64,000 nucleotides of DNA, taken from Aliterella atlantica CENA595. GTDB lineage: Bacteria > Cyanobacteriota > Cyanobacteriia > Cyanobacteriales > Chroococcidiopsidaceae. The translations under genes and the position numbers were made by a program. The stretch's first letter is position 1; every line of letters starts with the position of its first letter. Shown here one piece after another: positions 8,250 to 17,382 of the stretch. Under the pieces are notes generated by a model, which was not told the DNA's origin, searched no databases, and worked only from the letters and a program-made list of their open reading frames with translations. The stretch spans positions 1 through 64,000 of the forward strand of contig NZ_JYON01000024.1 of assembly GCF_000952155.1 (NCBI RefSeq), read 5' to 3'.

Positions 8250-10478
8250 ATGAATGTCGTTGCTCCGAAAGCCTCCTTTAATTGCGTTATTCCTGAGTGG
8301 TTGCAAAAGTGTCTGATTTCCGAAAATGACAGCGATCCCAGCGATGCGGGGATAATTTGTCGGGCTTTTGAATTTGCCTATAACTTACACCAAGGGCAGT
8401 ATCGCAAATCTGGCGAACCTTATATCTGTCATCCTGTTGCCGTTGCGGGTTTATTGCGAGATTTGGGTGGCGGTGGCGCAATGATAGCGGCTGGCTTTCT
8501 CCACGACGTTGTAGAAGACACAGAAATTACCCTAGAGGAAATAGAAAAGCGATTTAATCCAGAAGTTAGGCAATTAGTAGAAGGCGTTACTAAGCTATCT
8601 AAATTTAACTTTTCCAGCAAAACAGAAAGCCAAGCTGAGAACTTCCGGCGGATGTTTTTGGCAATGGCGCAAGATATTCGGGTAATTGTAGTCAAACTTG
8701 CCGATCGCTTGCACAATATGCGAACGCTAGAACACTTGCCAGATGAAAAGCGCCGCCGTATTGCTCAGGAAACGAGAGATATTTTCGCTCCTTTGGCTAA
8801 TCGGTTGGGGATCGGGCGAGTTAAGTGGGAATTAGAAGATTTAGCCTTTAAGTATTTGGAACCAGATGCTTATCGCCAGATTCAAGAATTAGTAGCTGAA
8901 AAACGCGGCGATAGGGAAGCGAGACTTACTAGAGTTACTGAAGTCCTTAAAGCTAGATTAGAGCAATCAGGCATCCAATATAGCGATATTAGCGGTCGTC
9001 CCAAGCACCTGTATGGGATTTACCAAAAAATGCAGCGCCAACAAAAAGAATTTCACGAAATTTACGACTTGGCAGCAATTCGGCTCATCGTGCAAACAAA
9101 TGAAGAATGCTACCGCGCTTTAGCAGTAGTACATGACGAATTTAAGCCGATCCCAGGACGATTTAAAGATTATATTGGTTTGCCTAAGCCCAACCGCTAC
9201 CAATCGCTGCATACTGCGGTTGTAGGCTTTACCGGACGACCTTTAGAAGTGCAAATTCGCACTTTAGAAATGCATCATATCGCCGAGTACGGAATTGCTG
9301 CTCATTGGAAGTACAAGGAAAAAGGCAGCACGCACACACAGATGACACCAGGAGATGAAAAATTTACCTGGCTGCGGCAATTATTAGAATGGCAGCACGA
9401 TTTGAAAGACGCGCAGGAGTATTTAGAAAGCGTCAAAGATAATTTATTTGAAGATGACGTTTATGTATTTACTCCCAAAGGCGATGTAGTCTCCTTAAGT
9501 CCAGGATCGACTACAGTAGATTTTGCCTATCGGATTCACACAGAAGTAGGCAATCATTGCTGCGGGGCGCGAGTAAACGGGCGGATGGTTACGCTAGATA
9601 CGCAGCTAAAAAACGGCGATATTGTCGAAGTTCTTACTCAGAAAAATAGCCATCCTAGCTTAGATTGGTTGAATTTTGTCAGGACATCTGCAGCTAAGAA
9701 CAGGATCAGACAGTGGTATAAGCGATCGCACCGCGACGAAAATGTAGCACGCGGGCGAGAGATGTTGGAAAAGGAAATGGGCAAAACTGGCTTTGATGCT
9801 TTGTTGAAGTCAGAACCAATGCAACAAGTCGCAGAAAAGTTTAACTATCACAGCGTCGAAGACTTATTAGCGGCTTTGGGTTACGGCGAACAGACATCAA
9901 ACTCGGTACTCAATCGCTGGCGAGAAACAGTCAAAGCGCAGCAACCGATCGCCACTACAGATATTACTTTACCCACAACAGCAGCGCGATCGCCATTACC
10001 CACCAAAAAGGCTAGCGAGTCGCCTATCGCAGGCGTAGAAGGGCTGCTTTATCACTTAGCTGGGTGTTGCAGTCCTATTCCAGGAGAGTCGATTATTGGG
10101 GTAGTTACGCGCAGCAATAAGGGAATTTCGATTCACCGCCAAGGCTGTCAGAACGTGGAAAGCGTAGAAGGCGATCGCTTAGTACCTGTAAGTTGGAACC
10201 CAATTGACACGCAAAAAGGTCGTCCCCAAACTTATCCAATTGACGTACAAATTGAAGCTATTGACCGTGTAGGCGTACTCAAAGATATATTGTCACGACT
10301 TAGCGACCAAAGCATAAATGTGCGTAACGCCAACGTCAAAACTGCCAACGGACAACCAGCAATTATAGATTTAGGAATTGAAATACGCGATCGCGTTCAG
10401 CTAGAACAAGTATTTGTGCAAATCAAAAAGATGAGCGATATTCTCAACATTCGTCGCGTCGGGCAAGTTGAGGAGTAA
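8250..10478 (+). CDS. relA: bifunctional (p)ppGpp synthetase/hydrolase (Rel/SpoT family)
   Basis: Makes (p)ppGpp from ATP and GTP/GDP and hydrolyses it, driving the stringent response. Domains in order: HD hydrolase with GFLHDVVEDTEITLEE (about residues 40-190), synthetase with GLPKPNRYQSLHTAVVGF and EYGIAAHWKYKEKG (about 230-360), TGS domain (DDVYVFTPKGDVVSLSPG), conserved-cysteine region with LAGCCSPIPGESIIG, and a C-terminal ACT domain (IDRVGVLKDILSRLSDQS). The intact HD motif indicates hydrolase activity, so this is the long bifunctional enzyme. A GTG at 8229 extends the frame by seven codons, but ATG 8250 is preferred. About 742 aa, normal for the family. Confidence 0.95.
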   Translation: MNVVAPKASFNCVIPEWLQKCLISENDSDPSDAGIICRAFEFAYNLHQGQYRKSGEPYICHPVAVAGLLRDLGGGGAMIAAGFLHDVVEDTEITLEEIEKRFNPEVRQLVEGVTKLSKFNFSSKTESQAENFRRMFLAMAQDIRVIVVKLADRLHNMRTLEHLPDEKRRRIAQETRDIFAPLANRLGIGRVKWELEDLAFKYLEPDAYRQIQELVAEKRGDREARLTRVTEVLKARLEQSGIQYSDISGRPKHLYGIYQKMQRQQKEFHEIYDLAAIRLIVQTNEECYRALAVVHDEFKPIPGRFKDYIGLPKPNRYQSLHTAVVGFTGRPLEVQIRTLEMHHIAEYGIAAHWKYKEKGSTHTQMTPGDEKFTWLRQLLEWQHDLKDAQEYLESVKDNLFEDDVYVFTPKGDVVSLSPGSTTVDFAYRIHTEVGNHCCGARVNGRMVTLDTQLKNGDIVEVLTQKNSHPSLDWLNFVRTSAAKNRIRQWYKRSHRDENVARGREMLEKEMGKTGFDALLKSEPMQQVAEKFNYHSVEDLLAALGYGEQTSNSVLNRWRETVKAQQPIATTDITLPTTAARSPLPTKKASESPIAGVEGLLYHLAGCCSPIPGESIIGVVTRSNKGISIHRQGCQNVESVEGDRLVPVSWNPIDTQKGRPQTYPIDVQIEAIDRVGVLKDILSRLSDQSINVRNANVKTANGQPAIIDLGIEIRDRVQLEQVFVQIKKMSDILNIRRVGQVEE

Positions 10479-10545
10479 TAGTAAGTATGTTGAAAGCGCT
10501 AGACATTGCCTTAGTCTGCGCTCGTTTGACTTTAATTCCCGCAGG

Positions 10546-10567
10546 ATAGTTAGATAAAACTAACTAT
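10546..10567. terminator. candidate bidirectional terminator hairpin
   Basis: An 8-bp inverted repeat (ATAGTTAG, loop ATAAAA, CTAACTAT) between the convergent ends of the rel gene and the small gene at 10602. The stem is AT-rich and no clean T-run follows, so terminator function is only plausible from position. Confidence 0.35.
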
Positions 10568-10601
10568 AAAACGCTATCTTTTAAACTATTTGTAACTTAA
10601 A

Positions 10602-10922
10602 CTACAGATTTTTGTTGATAACTACCGTACCTTCTAACTCAATTTCTTCGGCAATATCTATGAGTTTATGGGCTTCAACTTTGAGTTTAGTTGAGATATC
10701 GCTTGCCGATTTTACTGGATTTTTTTGCAAAAAGTTGATTGCTGCCTCTTGGGTGTGGAAGTAGTAAGTTTCGCCGTCACTTGCTGTTGTGTACCAATTA
10801 CCTGTAGAGGGATCTCGATCGCTATTCCAGGAAATTAAACCTAAAGTTTGTTCGTCTATTTCCACCTTATATTCTTTGTAGTCAGAACCATCTAGAGTAC
10901 ACAACAATTTGACGTTTTGCAT
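10602..10922 (-). CDS. hypothetical protein (106 aa)
   Basis: A soluble 106-aa protein with a beta-rich N-terminal half (MQNVKLLCTLDGSDYKEY, then TASDGETYYFHTQEAAINFL) and a helical C-terminus. The segment TGNWYTTASDGETYYFHT suggests a small beta domain. I do not recognise a named family. It is convergent with rel and separated from divergent selO by about 210 bases, so it is a monocistronic unit. Confidence 0.6.
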   Translation of the reverse strand: MQNVKLLCTLDGSDYKEYKVEIDEQTLGLISWNSDRDPSTGNWYTTASDGETYYFHTQEAAINFLQKNPVKSASDISTKLKVEAHKLIDIAEEIELEGTVVINKNL

Positions 10923-11136
10923 ATTTCGACTCTGCTATTAACGAAAATTCTTGAGTTTGAGTATATTGTTAAGCCTATTAGTTATTTAACTACCTTTGTT
11001 TGTAACTATTGGGCAAAATTCTATGTCTGTAGATAGGTTTTAGCTCGATTAACGATCGCCAAATACATCGTGAAGCAGAATTGCGATCGCGATCGCCAAA
11101 ATCGTTAGGATTAAAGCAACAACTTAAAAGCTAACA

Positions 11137-12549
11137 ATGACTGCATCGCACAATCCCCTACTTAACCTTAATTACGAGCCTGCAATCGAATCCTTGGGTA
11201 ATGAATACTATGATGTTGTCCAAGCAGCAGAATTTCCGCAGCATATCTTACGTTTTCGCAACGATTTATTGTTACCGCTATTAGGACTAGATCCGCAAAC
11301 AGTTACAGACGAGGATTTTGTGGAGGCTTTTGGCAAATTTCAGGGGCGATCGCCGCTTTTGGCTTTACGCTATCACGGTTATCAATTTGGCTACTACAAC
11401 CCCGATTTAGGTGATGGTAGAGGCTTTTTATACGGTCAAGTGCGTGGGACAGATGGCGAACTCTACGACTTTGGTACTAAAGGATCTGGTAAAACTCCTT
11501 ACTCGCGTGGTGGAGATGGAATGCTAACCCTTAAAGGTGGAGTTAGGGAAGTATTAGCAACCGAAGCACTGTATCGATTGGGAGTACGTACTTCTCGCAC
11601 TTTTAGCATGATAGAAACAGGCGAACAACTATGGCGCGGTGACGAACCTTCCCCCACGCGATCGTCTGTAATGGTGCGTTTTAGCCGATCGCACATTCGT
11701 TTTGGTACATTTGAACGCTTGCGCTACATAGAACGAGCAGATTTAACTAAGAAGCTGCTAGACCACGTAATTGAAAACTATTATCCAGATATTTTTACTA
11801 AACCAGACCAATATGCCTTATTTTACGCTCAATTAGTCCAAAGAGTTGCTAAATTAGTTGCCCAATGGATGGCAGCAGGCTTTTGTCATGGTGTATTAAA
11901 TACAGATAATATGTCAATTACTGGGGAAAGCTTTGACTACGGACCTTATGCTTTCATTCCTACCTACGATCCTTTATTTACAGCAGCTTATTTTGATTAT
12001 GGCAAACGCTACTGTTATGGCAATCAACCAGATGTTTGCTGCGCGAATTTAGAAGCTTTGCAAGAACCGCTAGCAGCAGTTATTAATGCAGAAGATATGG
12101 TAAATGGGTTGGCGCAGTTTTACGATCGCTACCTGTATGAATATAGACTGTTGATGCTGAAAAAACTGGGTTTTACTAATGTAGATATACCCCAATTAGA
12201 TGACTTGTTAGCAGTTACAATTGAGCTTTTAAAAGAAACTCAAATTGGCTACCACGACTTTTTTACGCAAATTACAGCTAAGTTTTCTTCTAGTTGGCGC
12301 GATCGCACAGATTTGTCTCTAGACACCTCCCAGCCAGAACTACTAGCAAAGTGGTGCAATACGTATCAACAAGTATTAGCAAAATTACCTGTAGACGAAA
12401 CTGATAAAATTGCCCAAACATTGCAAGATAGTAACCCTAAAACAGCACTACTAAGACCAGTTATAGAATCAATTTGGGAACCTATAGCTAATGATGATAA
12501 CTGGCAACCTTTTAACGAGTTGGTAAAGCGCTTGCAAACTGGAAATTAA
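11137..12549 (+). CDS. selO: protein adenylyltransferase SelO (YdiU family)
   Basis: SelO pseudokinase-fold enzyme that transfers AMP from ATP to Ser/Thr/Tyr of target proteins. Hallmarks: the N-terminal [20 protein letters not shown] region, the glycine/basic motif [18 protein letters not shown] (about residues 110-128), the [19 protein letters not shown] helix, and the catalytic region [20 protein letters not shown] with the metal-binding Asn/Asp. Length (470 aa) agrees with bacterial SelO. The end overlaps the convergent glycerate kinase gene by four bases. The family is linked to oxidative stress; no selenocysteine is involved in bacterial forms. Confidence 0.93.
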   Translation: MTASHNPLLNLNYEPAIESLGNEYYDVVQAAEFPQHILRFRNDLLLPLLGLDPQTVTDEDFVEAFGKFQGRSPLLALRYHGYQFGYYNPDLGDGRGFLYGQVRGTDGELYDFGTKGSGKTPYSRGGDGMLTLKGGVREVLATEALYRLGVRTSRTFSMIETGEQLWRGDEPSPTRSSVMVRFSRSHIRFGTFERLRYIERADLTKKLLDHVIENYYPDIFTKPDQYALFYAQLVQRVAKLVAQWMAAGFCHGVLNTDNMSITGESFDYGPYAFIPTYDPLFTAAYFDYGKRYCYGNQPDVCCANLEALQEPLAAVINAEDMVNGLAQFYDRYLYEYRLLMLKKLGFTNVDIPQLDDLLAVTIELLKETQIGYHDFFTQITAKFSSSWRDRTDLSLDTSQPELLAKWCNTYQQVLAKLPVDETDKIAQTLQDSNPKTALLRPVIESIWEPIANDDNWQPFNELVKRLQTGN

Positions 12550-13598
12550 ATATTTTCTGGACGATAAACTCTACCCAAAGAACGAGCGCCCATAATTTCA
12601 ATAACCACATCGACCTGACTTTTTTGCTCAACTAAAGGTTTGATAAATAATTCTGGATGCAGCGATCGCCAAAAATACTTGACAAATTCCTCTATTTCTG
12701 AATCGGTCATGCCTGCTTTACCAGCAGCGATCGCCTGTCGTTCAGCTTGTTGCCGCCAAGCGATACTATAGCGATAATCAGTAGGATACAAAACAATCAA
12801 ACGGTCTAAATGCGCCCACAAAGGCAGATAATCGTGTAATTTAGCATTCATATCACGGGCAAAATCGCGGTCAAAAGCCGTAACAATCGGCGGCGGTGCA
12901 TTATCAAAAGCACTTGGAGCGATAGGTCGAACGCCGATAAACCAACCTTCAAACAGCACAATATCAATATTAGAGACTTCTTCAGGTGTAGAGCGATCGC
13001 CAGCACCGTTATAAGCTGATTTATCAAAGCGGGGAAGTTGAATCGGTTTATCAAAGTTAGGTTGATGCAGTTGTTCTAGTACCATTAAACCCAACTCGAC
13101 ATCGTGAGTACCAGGAGGACCCCGCCAAATGAGCCGAGGGTCTTGTTGCTGTAAAATTAGGCGATCGCTATAAGTCTTATACAAGTCATCGATAGACAAA
13201 CTACAAGTGCGATATCCTAAGTGACCTGAAATTGCTCTTAAGACTGCCGCTAAAGTAGTTTTACCCATACCTTGACCGCCCAAAATACCTTGAATCAAAG
13301 GTCGAGATTGTTCTTGACGACAAGCAGCTATTTGCATCGCCAGAGGCAGCCACAAGTGCCAGAGAGTGGCGATAAGTGTGTGGGCTGGTAGTTGTAAGGA
13401 ACGATCGCACTCCTCGCTAAAAGCAGGGTAAAAAGAGCGCAAAAGCTGCGACCTGGTATCGACTTTTTCGGCGACATTTTCCGGTGTAATCCCAAAAGCT
13501 GTAGCCCGTTCTGAATCTTGAAGTATGGCAGTTGCTAATTGTTGGCGATCGCCAAATGTATCTGTACCCGCCACAACTCTGTACAGAGAATCGTGCAT
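12546..13598 (-). CDS. D-glycerate 3-kinase (plant/cyanobacterial type)
   Basis: Phosphorylates D-glycerate to 3-phosphoglycerate, the last step of photorespiratory carbon recovery, in the cytoplasm. P-loop [17 protein letters not shown] lies near residue 110-130. The uridine-kinase-like core continues with [24 protein letters not shown], the [13 protein letters not shown] switch and the C-terminal [14 protein letters not shown]. These fit the GLYK class rather than GarK/GckA kinases. The frame opens at 13652, but ATG 13598 ([11 protein letters not shown]) is preferred because the upstream gene stops at 13603. The pair is probably one operon. Confidence 0.88.
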   Translation of the reverse strand: MHDSLYRVVAGTDTFGDRQQLATAILQDSERATAFGITPENVAEKVDTRSQLLRSFYPAFSEECDRSLQLPAHTLIATLWHLWLPLAMQIAACRQEQSRPLIQGILGGQGMGKTTLAAVLRAISGHLGYRTCSLSIDDLYKTYSDRLILQQQDPRLIWRGPPGTHDVELGLMVLEQLHQPNFDKPIQLPRFDKSAYNGAGDRSTPEEVSNIDIVLFEGWFIGVRPIAPSAFDNAPPPIVTAFDRDFARDMNAKLHDYLPLWAHLDRLIVLYPTDYRYSIAWRQQAERQAIAAGKAGMTDSEIEEFVKYFWRSLHPELFIKPLVEQKSQVDVVIEIMGARSLGRVYRPENI

Positions 13599-13602
13599 CG
13601 TG

Positions 13603-13935
13603 CTAAGAACCAAGTTTGAAGGCTTCGATAAATAAGCTGTAAGTAAGACCAATTTTCAGCGCATTTAATGACTCTACCCAAAAAGCTCTGTTTCCTTGGC
13701 GACTGCTACGGTAATAAATGCGGTCTACAATTTCTACCAAACTAACTAAAATCGCTGCCGCAATAATATCCCAGTCTGCCGCCTGCCCCGCAGTTGTAGA
13801 AACTGCCGTTCCCAGAAAAAAGCCAAATAACAGCGAAATTATCAATAACGATAGCCGCCGCCAAGGATTAAAAAACCATCTTCCCAACTGCCCGCCGATA
13901 GCATCAACAATACCGCTCAGACGAGTATTTTGCAT
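13603..13935 (-). CDS. Ycf20-like DUF565 membrane protein
   Basis: A 110-aa protein with two or three hydrophobic stretches (LSLLIISLLFGFFLGTAV and IIAAAILVSLVEIV, plus a weaker C-terminal one). The preceding RWFFNPWRRLSLL and the later VEIVDRIYY pattern are typical of the DUF565/Ycf20 family, shared by cyanobacteria and plastids. Plant homologues affect non-photochemical quenching; the cyanobacterial role is unclear. It lies four bases upstream of the glycerate kinase start and is co-directional, suggesting co-transcription. Confidence 0.85.
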   Translation of the reverse strand: MQNTRLSGIVDAIGGQLGRWFFNPWRRLSLLIISLLFGFFLGTAVSTTAGQAADWDIIAAAILVSLVEIVDRIYYRSSRQGNRAFWVESLNALKIGLTYSLFIEAFKLGS

Positions 13936-14120
13936 AACTAAAAATTGCTAGTGTAGATGTGCCAGATATAAATCTGCCTTATATCTATATACAGAGGATA
14001 TCGTACAAGCTTTAGCCTATTTCAGTAGTAGAGGGACTATTTATTATAAAAGTCGCCAATTTATCAACATAATAAGCCGCTAATTTGTTAAGCATAAAGA
14101 AACTGGATATCTATAAAACT

Positions 14121-14624
14121 ATGAATGCTAAATCCTCGGTGTATCCTGCCATTACGATCGCCTCTTTGCTCGGACTTGCTATGCTAGCGATCGCTGCAAT
14201 GCAGTTTAGCGTATCAGTCGAACCCCCGATCGCTCCGCCGCCGACAACCGCCAGAGTACCGTCAACGCCAGCAGCGCAGCCAACTGTCGCCGCCAACAAC
14301 GCACCGCAAGCAAAGCCCGCAGCTAGCATTCCTGGGGCGTTGATAATGAGCAATCAGACTGATGTACCTGTAAGAGTGGCGCTTTTAGCTAGAGGTAAAA
14401 ACGCAGTAGAACCCGCACATTGGGATTTTGCCCCCCAAGAAGGTAGTAAAGAAGGATTAGTTCTTTCTCTACCAGAAGGGAACTTTAAGCTCAATAAAGG
14501 AGACATTTTAGTTGCCTTTGCTCAAGATGGTTCCGGTTATTACTGGGGACCTTATGTAGTAGGAGAATCAGATGCACCAGTTTGGGATAAAAAGCGATCG
14601 CAGTGGCAGTTAACTTTAAAGTAA
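14121..14624 (+). CDS. hypothetical membrane-anchored or exported protein
   Basis: A 167-aa protein with one N-terminal hydrophobic segment (about residues 8-27, ITIASLLGLAMLAIAAM), then a Pro/Ala/Thr-rich linker (about 30-70) and a compact C-terminal domain with NQTDVPVRVALLARGKN and GSGYYWGPYVVGESD. The layout suggests an uncleaved anchor or signal peptide with a periplasmic domain. I do not recognise the C-terminal domain. The frame begins at 14085, but ATG 14121 gives a normal signal-type start. It is 37 bases upstream of the glycosyltransferase gene in the same direction and may share its transcript. Confidence 0.65.
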   Translation: MNAKSSVYPAITIASLLGLAMLAIAAMQFSVSVEPPIAPPPTTARVPSTPAAQPTVAANNAPQAKPAASIPGALIMSNQTDVPVRVALLARGKNAVEPAHWDFAPQEGSKEGLVLSLPEGNFKLNKGDILVAFAQDGSGYYWGPYVVGESDAPVWDKKRSQWQLTLK

Positions 14625-14661
14625 CTATTAATATGAAGATCGCTTATAGACTTTTAATGGC

Positions 14662-16455
14662 ATGAAATTGAGCTTGCACCGTAATCTAGCTGATGGGCTG
14701 CAAAATATAGAAAAGCGTCCTCATCTGGCTTGGACTTTATCGATCTTGTGGCTGCTGTTTGTTGGTTGGATTGCCTTCTTTTGGCATTTGGGCAGTACCA
14801 GCTTAATTGATGAGACAGAACCGCTATTTGCCGAAGCTGCAAGGCAAATGACAGTTACAGGCGATTGGGTAACACCATATTTTAATGGTGTAACTCGTTT
14901 TGATAAGCCGCCTTTGGTTTATTGGTTGATGGCGACTTCTTATCAAACTATCGGCGTGAATGAATGGGCGGTACGTCTACCTTCAGCGCTGGCGGCGATG
15001 AGTGTAGTTTGTTTGGGATTCTATACTATTTGGTCTTTTGGACTGCATACAAACGCTACTAAGGAACCGTCTAAACCTGGTTATTGGTGGAGTGCAGCTA
15101 TCGGCGCGGCTTTGATGGCGCTAAATCCAGAGACGATCGCTTGGGCGCGGGTTGGTGTATCGGATATGCTGCTCACAGGCTGTATGGCTTCGGCTTTGCT
15201 GTGCTTTTTTATTGGCTACGCGCGATCGCCGCAATCAAAAGTGCAGTTTCGCTGGTATTTAGCCTTTTACGTACTAATTGCAGCGGCAATTTTGACTAAA
15301 GGACCTGTAGGCATTGTTTTACCAGGTTTAATTATTATTTCCTTCTTGTTTTATGTTGGTAAGTTCAAAGAAGTGTGGCAGGAAATGCGCCCGCTATGGG
15401 GTAGCTTAATCATTTGCGCGATCGCTTTGCCTTGGTTTATATTAGTAACTTTGCGTAACGGCGATGCATATATCAACTCATTTTTTGGCTATCACAATAT
15501 CGAACGCTTTACAGGAGTAGTTAACAATCACTCTGCACCTTGGTATTTTTACTTTATAGTAGTGTTGCTTGGTTTTGCTCCTTGGTCGATTTATTTGCCT
15601 GTAGCGATCGCAAAGGTCAAGTTTTGGCAGCGCTCTATTTGGCAACATCAAGCAAGAACCAATCAACTAAGTTTGTTTGCGCTGTTCTGGTTTTTGGGTG
15701 TTTTTAGCTTTTTTACTGTTGCTGTAACCAAATTACCTAGTTATGTATTGCCTTTAATGCCAGCAGGGGCGATGCTAGTTACGCTAGCTTGGAGCAATTT
15801 GCCATCAAATCTCAAGTTACAAAGGTTTTTCCAAGTTAGTCGGTGGTTAAATATAGTTTTATTAGTGGTTCTAGCGGTAGGATTTTTCTTGCTGCCTAAT
15901 TTAATTGGCATAGATCCAGCGATACCGAATTTACAGCAATTAGTTAAACAGTCTGGTTTGCCAGTTGTGGCAGGGACGATTTGGGCGCTTGCAGGAGTAG
16001 GAGGAGCGATTTTATTGTTGCGCCGTCAAGGGCGTTGGCTATTGGGTGCGAACTTGTTGGCGTTTATTGCTTTTATGATGTTTGTGATTACGCCTGCTGC
16101 TTTTTTGATGGATGGCGCAAGACAATTGCCTTTGAAACAATTGTCGGCGATCGCTGCTACTAGCCATCAACCAGGTGAAGAATTAATCATGATTGGTTTT
16201 AAAAAGCCGAGTGTAGTATTCTACAGCCATTTGCCAGTGACTTATATTAAACAGACTGATACAGGTCTAGATTACGTCAAGAAAATTCTAGATGCCAGAT
16301 CGTCTCCTGTTTCGGTAATGGTGTTGACACAGCCGCAAAAGCTAGCAGGCTTAAAGTTGTCTCCTCCATCCCAGTATGTGAATTTGGGCAAAACTGGGGG
16401 ATATCAACTTATTCGCGCTAGTAAATGGGCGTTGCTGAATAGCAGTATGAATTAG
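14662..16455 (+). CDS. GT39/ArnT-like integral membrane glycosyltransferase
   Basis: A polytopic membrane glycosyltransferase of the GT39/PMT/ArnT type, which uses a polyprenyl-phosphate-linked sugar. Near the N-terminus are LIDETEPLFAEAARQM (catalytic acidic residues in the first periplasmic loop) and RFDKPPLVYWLMATSYQ, both diagnostic. About 11-12 hydrophobic helices fill residues 25-480, followed by a soluble C-terminal domain (about 490-597). The acceptor could be lipid A, another glycan or a protein; the sequence does not say. Length is usual for ArnT-like proteins. Confidence 0.88.
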   Translation: MKLSLHRNLADGLQNIEKRPHLAWTLSILWLLFVGWIAFFWHLGSTSLIDETEPLFAEAARQMTVTGDWVTPYFNGVTRFDKPPLVYWLMATSYQTIGVNEWAVRLPSALAAMSVVCLGFYTIWSFGLHTNATKEPSKPGYWWSAAIGAALMALNPETIAWARVGVSDMLLTGCMASALLCFFIGYARSPQSKVQFRWYLAFYVLIAAAILTKGPVGIVLPGLIIISFLFYVGKFKEVWQEMRPLWGSLIICAIALPWFILVTLRNGDAYINSFFGYHNIERFTGVVNNHSAPWYFYFIVVLLGFAPWSIYLPVAIAKVKFWQRSIWQHQARTNQLSLFALFWFLGVFSFFTVAVTKLPSYVLPLMPAGAMLVTLAWSNLPSNLKLQRFFQVSRWLNIVLLVVLAVGFFLLPNLIGIDPAIPNLQQLVKQSGLPVVAGTIWALAGVGGAILLLRRQGRWLLGANLLAFIAFMMFVITPAAFLMDGARQLPLKQLSAIAATSHQPGEELIMIGFKKPSVVFYSHLPVTYIKQTDTGLDYVKKILDARSSPVSVMVLTQPQKLAGLKLSPPSQYVNLGKTGGYQLIRASKWALLNSSMN

Positions 16456-16585
16456 AGAGGAACTGGAACATCCCAGAATTTAGAATAGTGCAGTAACAAT
16501 CGAACCCGTGAGCCTCAGCATTTCTGCGGACGAGCGAATAACATAATGTCTTGCGATGCCATCGGGCGAGATAGTGTCTTTGAAA

Positions 16586-16815
16586 AGCATTTGCACTGAT
16601 ATCACTATTTTCTAAAGCAACTAGGGTATTGGTATCAATACCCCTGTCCGTATTTTTCTGTAACAATTCCAAAAGCTGTTTTAATATCTAATTGCCTAGC
16701 TGAAATAATTATATCTGCGCCTTTTCCAATAGAAAGATTTTGTGAAACAATGCCTGCTCCTAAACCATCTATTCTAGAATTTCCTAGCGCAGCAAAATTT
16801 AGATTAAATGACCTG
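16586..16815 (-). pseudogene. decayed fragment of a two-partner-secretion (filamentous haemagglutinin-like) exoprotein
   Basis: Minus-strand translation of about 16811-16638 reads through AALGNSRIDGLGAGIVSQ, LSIGKGADIIISARQLDI and AFGIVTEKYGQG, then hits TGA at 16637-16635. In a shifted frame it continues IDTNTLVALENSDISANA down to about 16587, after which similarity stops. The repeated (G)-x-GI-V/I-S-x-x-F/L-G-x-G-x-G-(G/A)-D-I-x-I pattern and the ALENSDISANA block are hallmarks of the C-terminal repeats of cyanobacterial haemagglutination-activity exoproteins. No start, secretion domain or transporter gene is nearby. The frameshift and truncation at both ends show a dead remnant. Confidence 0.6.
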
Positions 16816-16827
16816 GAAATTGCATAT

Positions 16828-16853
16828 CCCTCAAAGTGTGGGCGCTTTGAGGG
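16828..16853 (-). terminator. 9-bp hairpin, candidate terminator of the EF-hand gene
   Basis: Perfect 9-bp stem CCCTCAAAG (16828-16836) / CTTTGAGGG (16845-16853) with an 8-base loop, 33 bases beyond the stop of the leftward EF-hand gene. The T-run after the stem is weak on both strands, so function is inferred from symmetry and position. Confidence 0.5.
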
Positions 16854-16885
16854 ATTTTGGGTATTCGGTATTGGTTTTTCAACTG

Positions 16886-17119
16886 CTATGTCAAATTATC
16901 TGCTCTCTCAACTGCTTTTTTTAACTCTTCAAAGGTAATACTACCGTCTTCGTTTGAAGCATACCGTGATAGTAACTCCTGGGGGCTAGTAATACCTGTT
17001 TCTGATGAGATGATTGCACTTAAGCCAGGACTTAAAAAAAGCTCATTCATGGAGACTTTGCCATCTCCATCGGTATCCAAAGTATCAAAAAGAGATTGAA
17101 GCTCTTGCTCGGTTGCCAT
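16886..17119 (-). CDS. small EF-hand calcium-binding protein
   Basis: A 77-aa acidic soluble protein with two EF-hands. The first loop DTDGDGKVSMNE (about residues 15-26) is fully canonical with Asp at positions 1, 3 and 5 and Glu at 12. The second, around ASNEDGSITFEE (about 54-65), is less regular. It resembles the small cyanobacterial calcium sensors (CSE type) described in Nostoc, but identity to that specific protein is not proven. It is transcribed alone, between a decayed exoprotein remnant and the hybrid kinase. A hairpin follows its stop. Confidence 0.8.
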   Translation of the reverse strand: MATEQELQSLFDTLDTDGDGKVSMNELFLSPGLSAIISSETGITSPQELLSRYASNEDGSITFEELKKAVERADNLT

Positions 17120-17382
17120 AAGTTTCTATTTGAATTGATTTTTAAATTTACTATCTCATTAATATTTCACTTATCAAACAAACTTACATCCAAAGAGGTA
17201 GAAACGGGTATTGCAGGAGCTTAGAACGGGTATAAGCTGCGATCCAGTGTGTACAGTTAGGAGCGGAAAAATCAATTGGCATGGTCGAGCCAAAGTTCTT
17301 ACTCAACAAATGAATCTGCATTGGCGGATGTTGTCAGATGTAGCAGTGCTGCATCTCTACATTCTTCCTTGTCTCTTCATCT

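Noticed and set aside
16418..16672. 84-codon minus-strand frame as an independent gene
   Set aside because: It contains part of the exoprotein remnant (LVALENSDISANA) followed by unrelated residues, and overlaps the end of the glycosyltransferase gene, so it is part of a decayed locus and not a gene.
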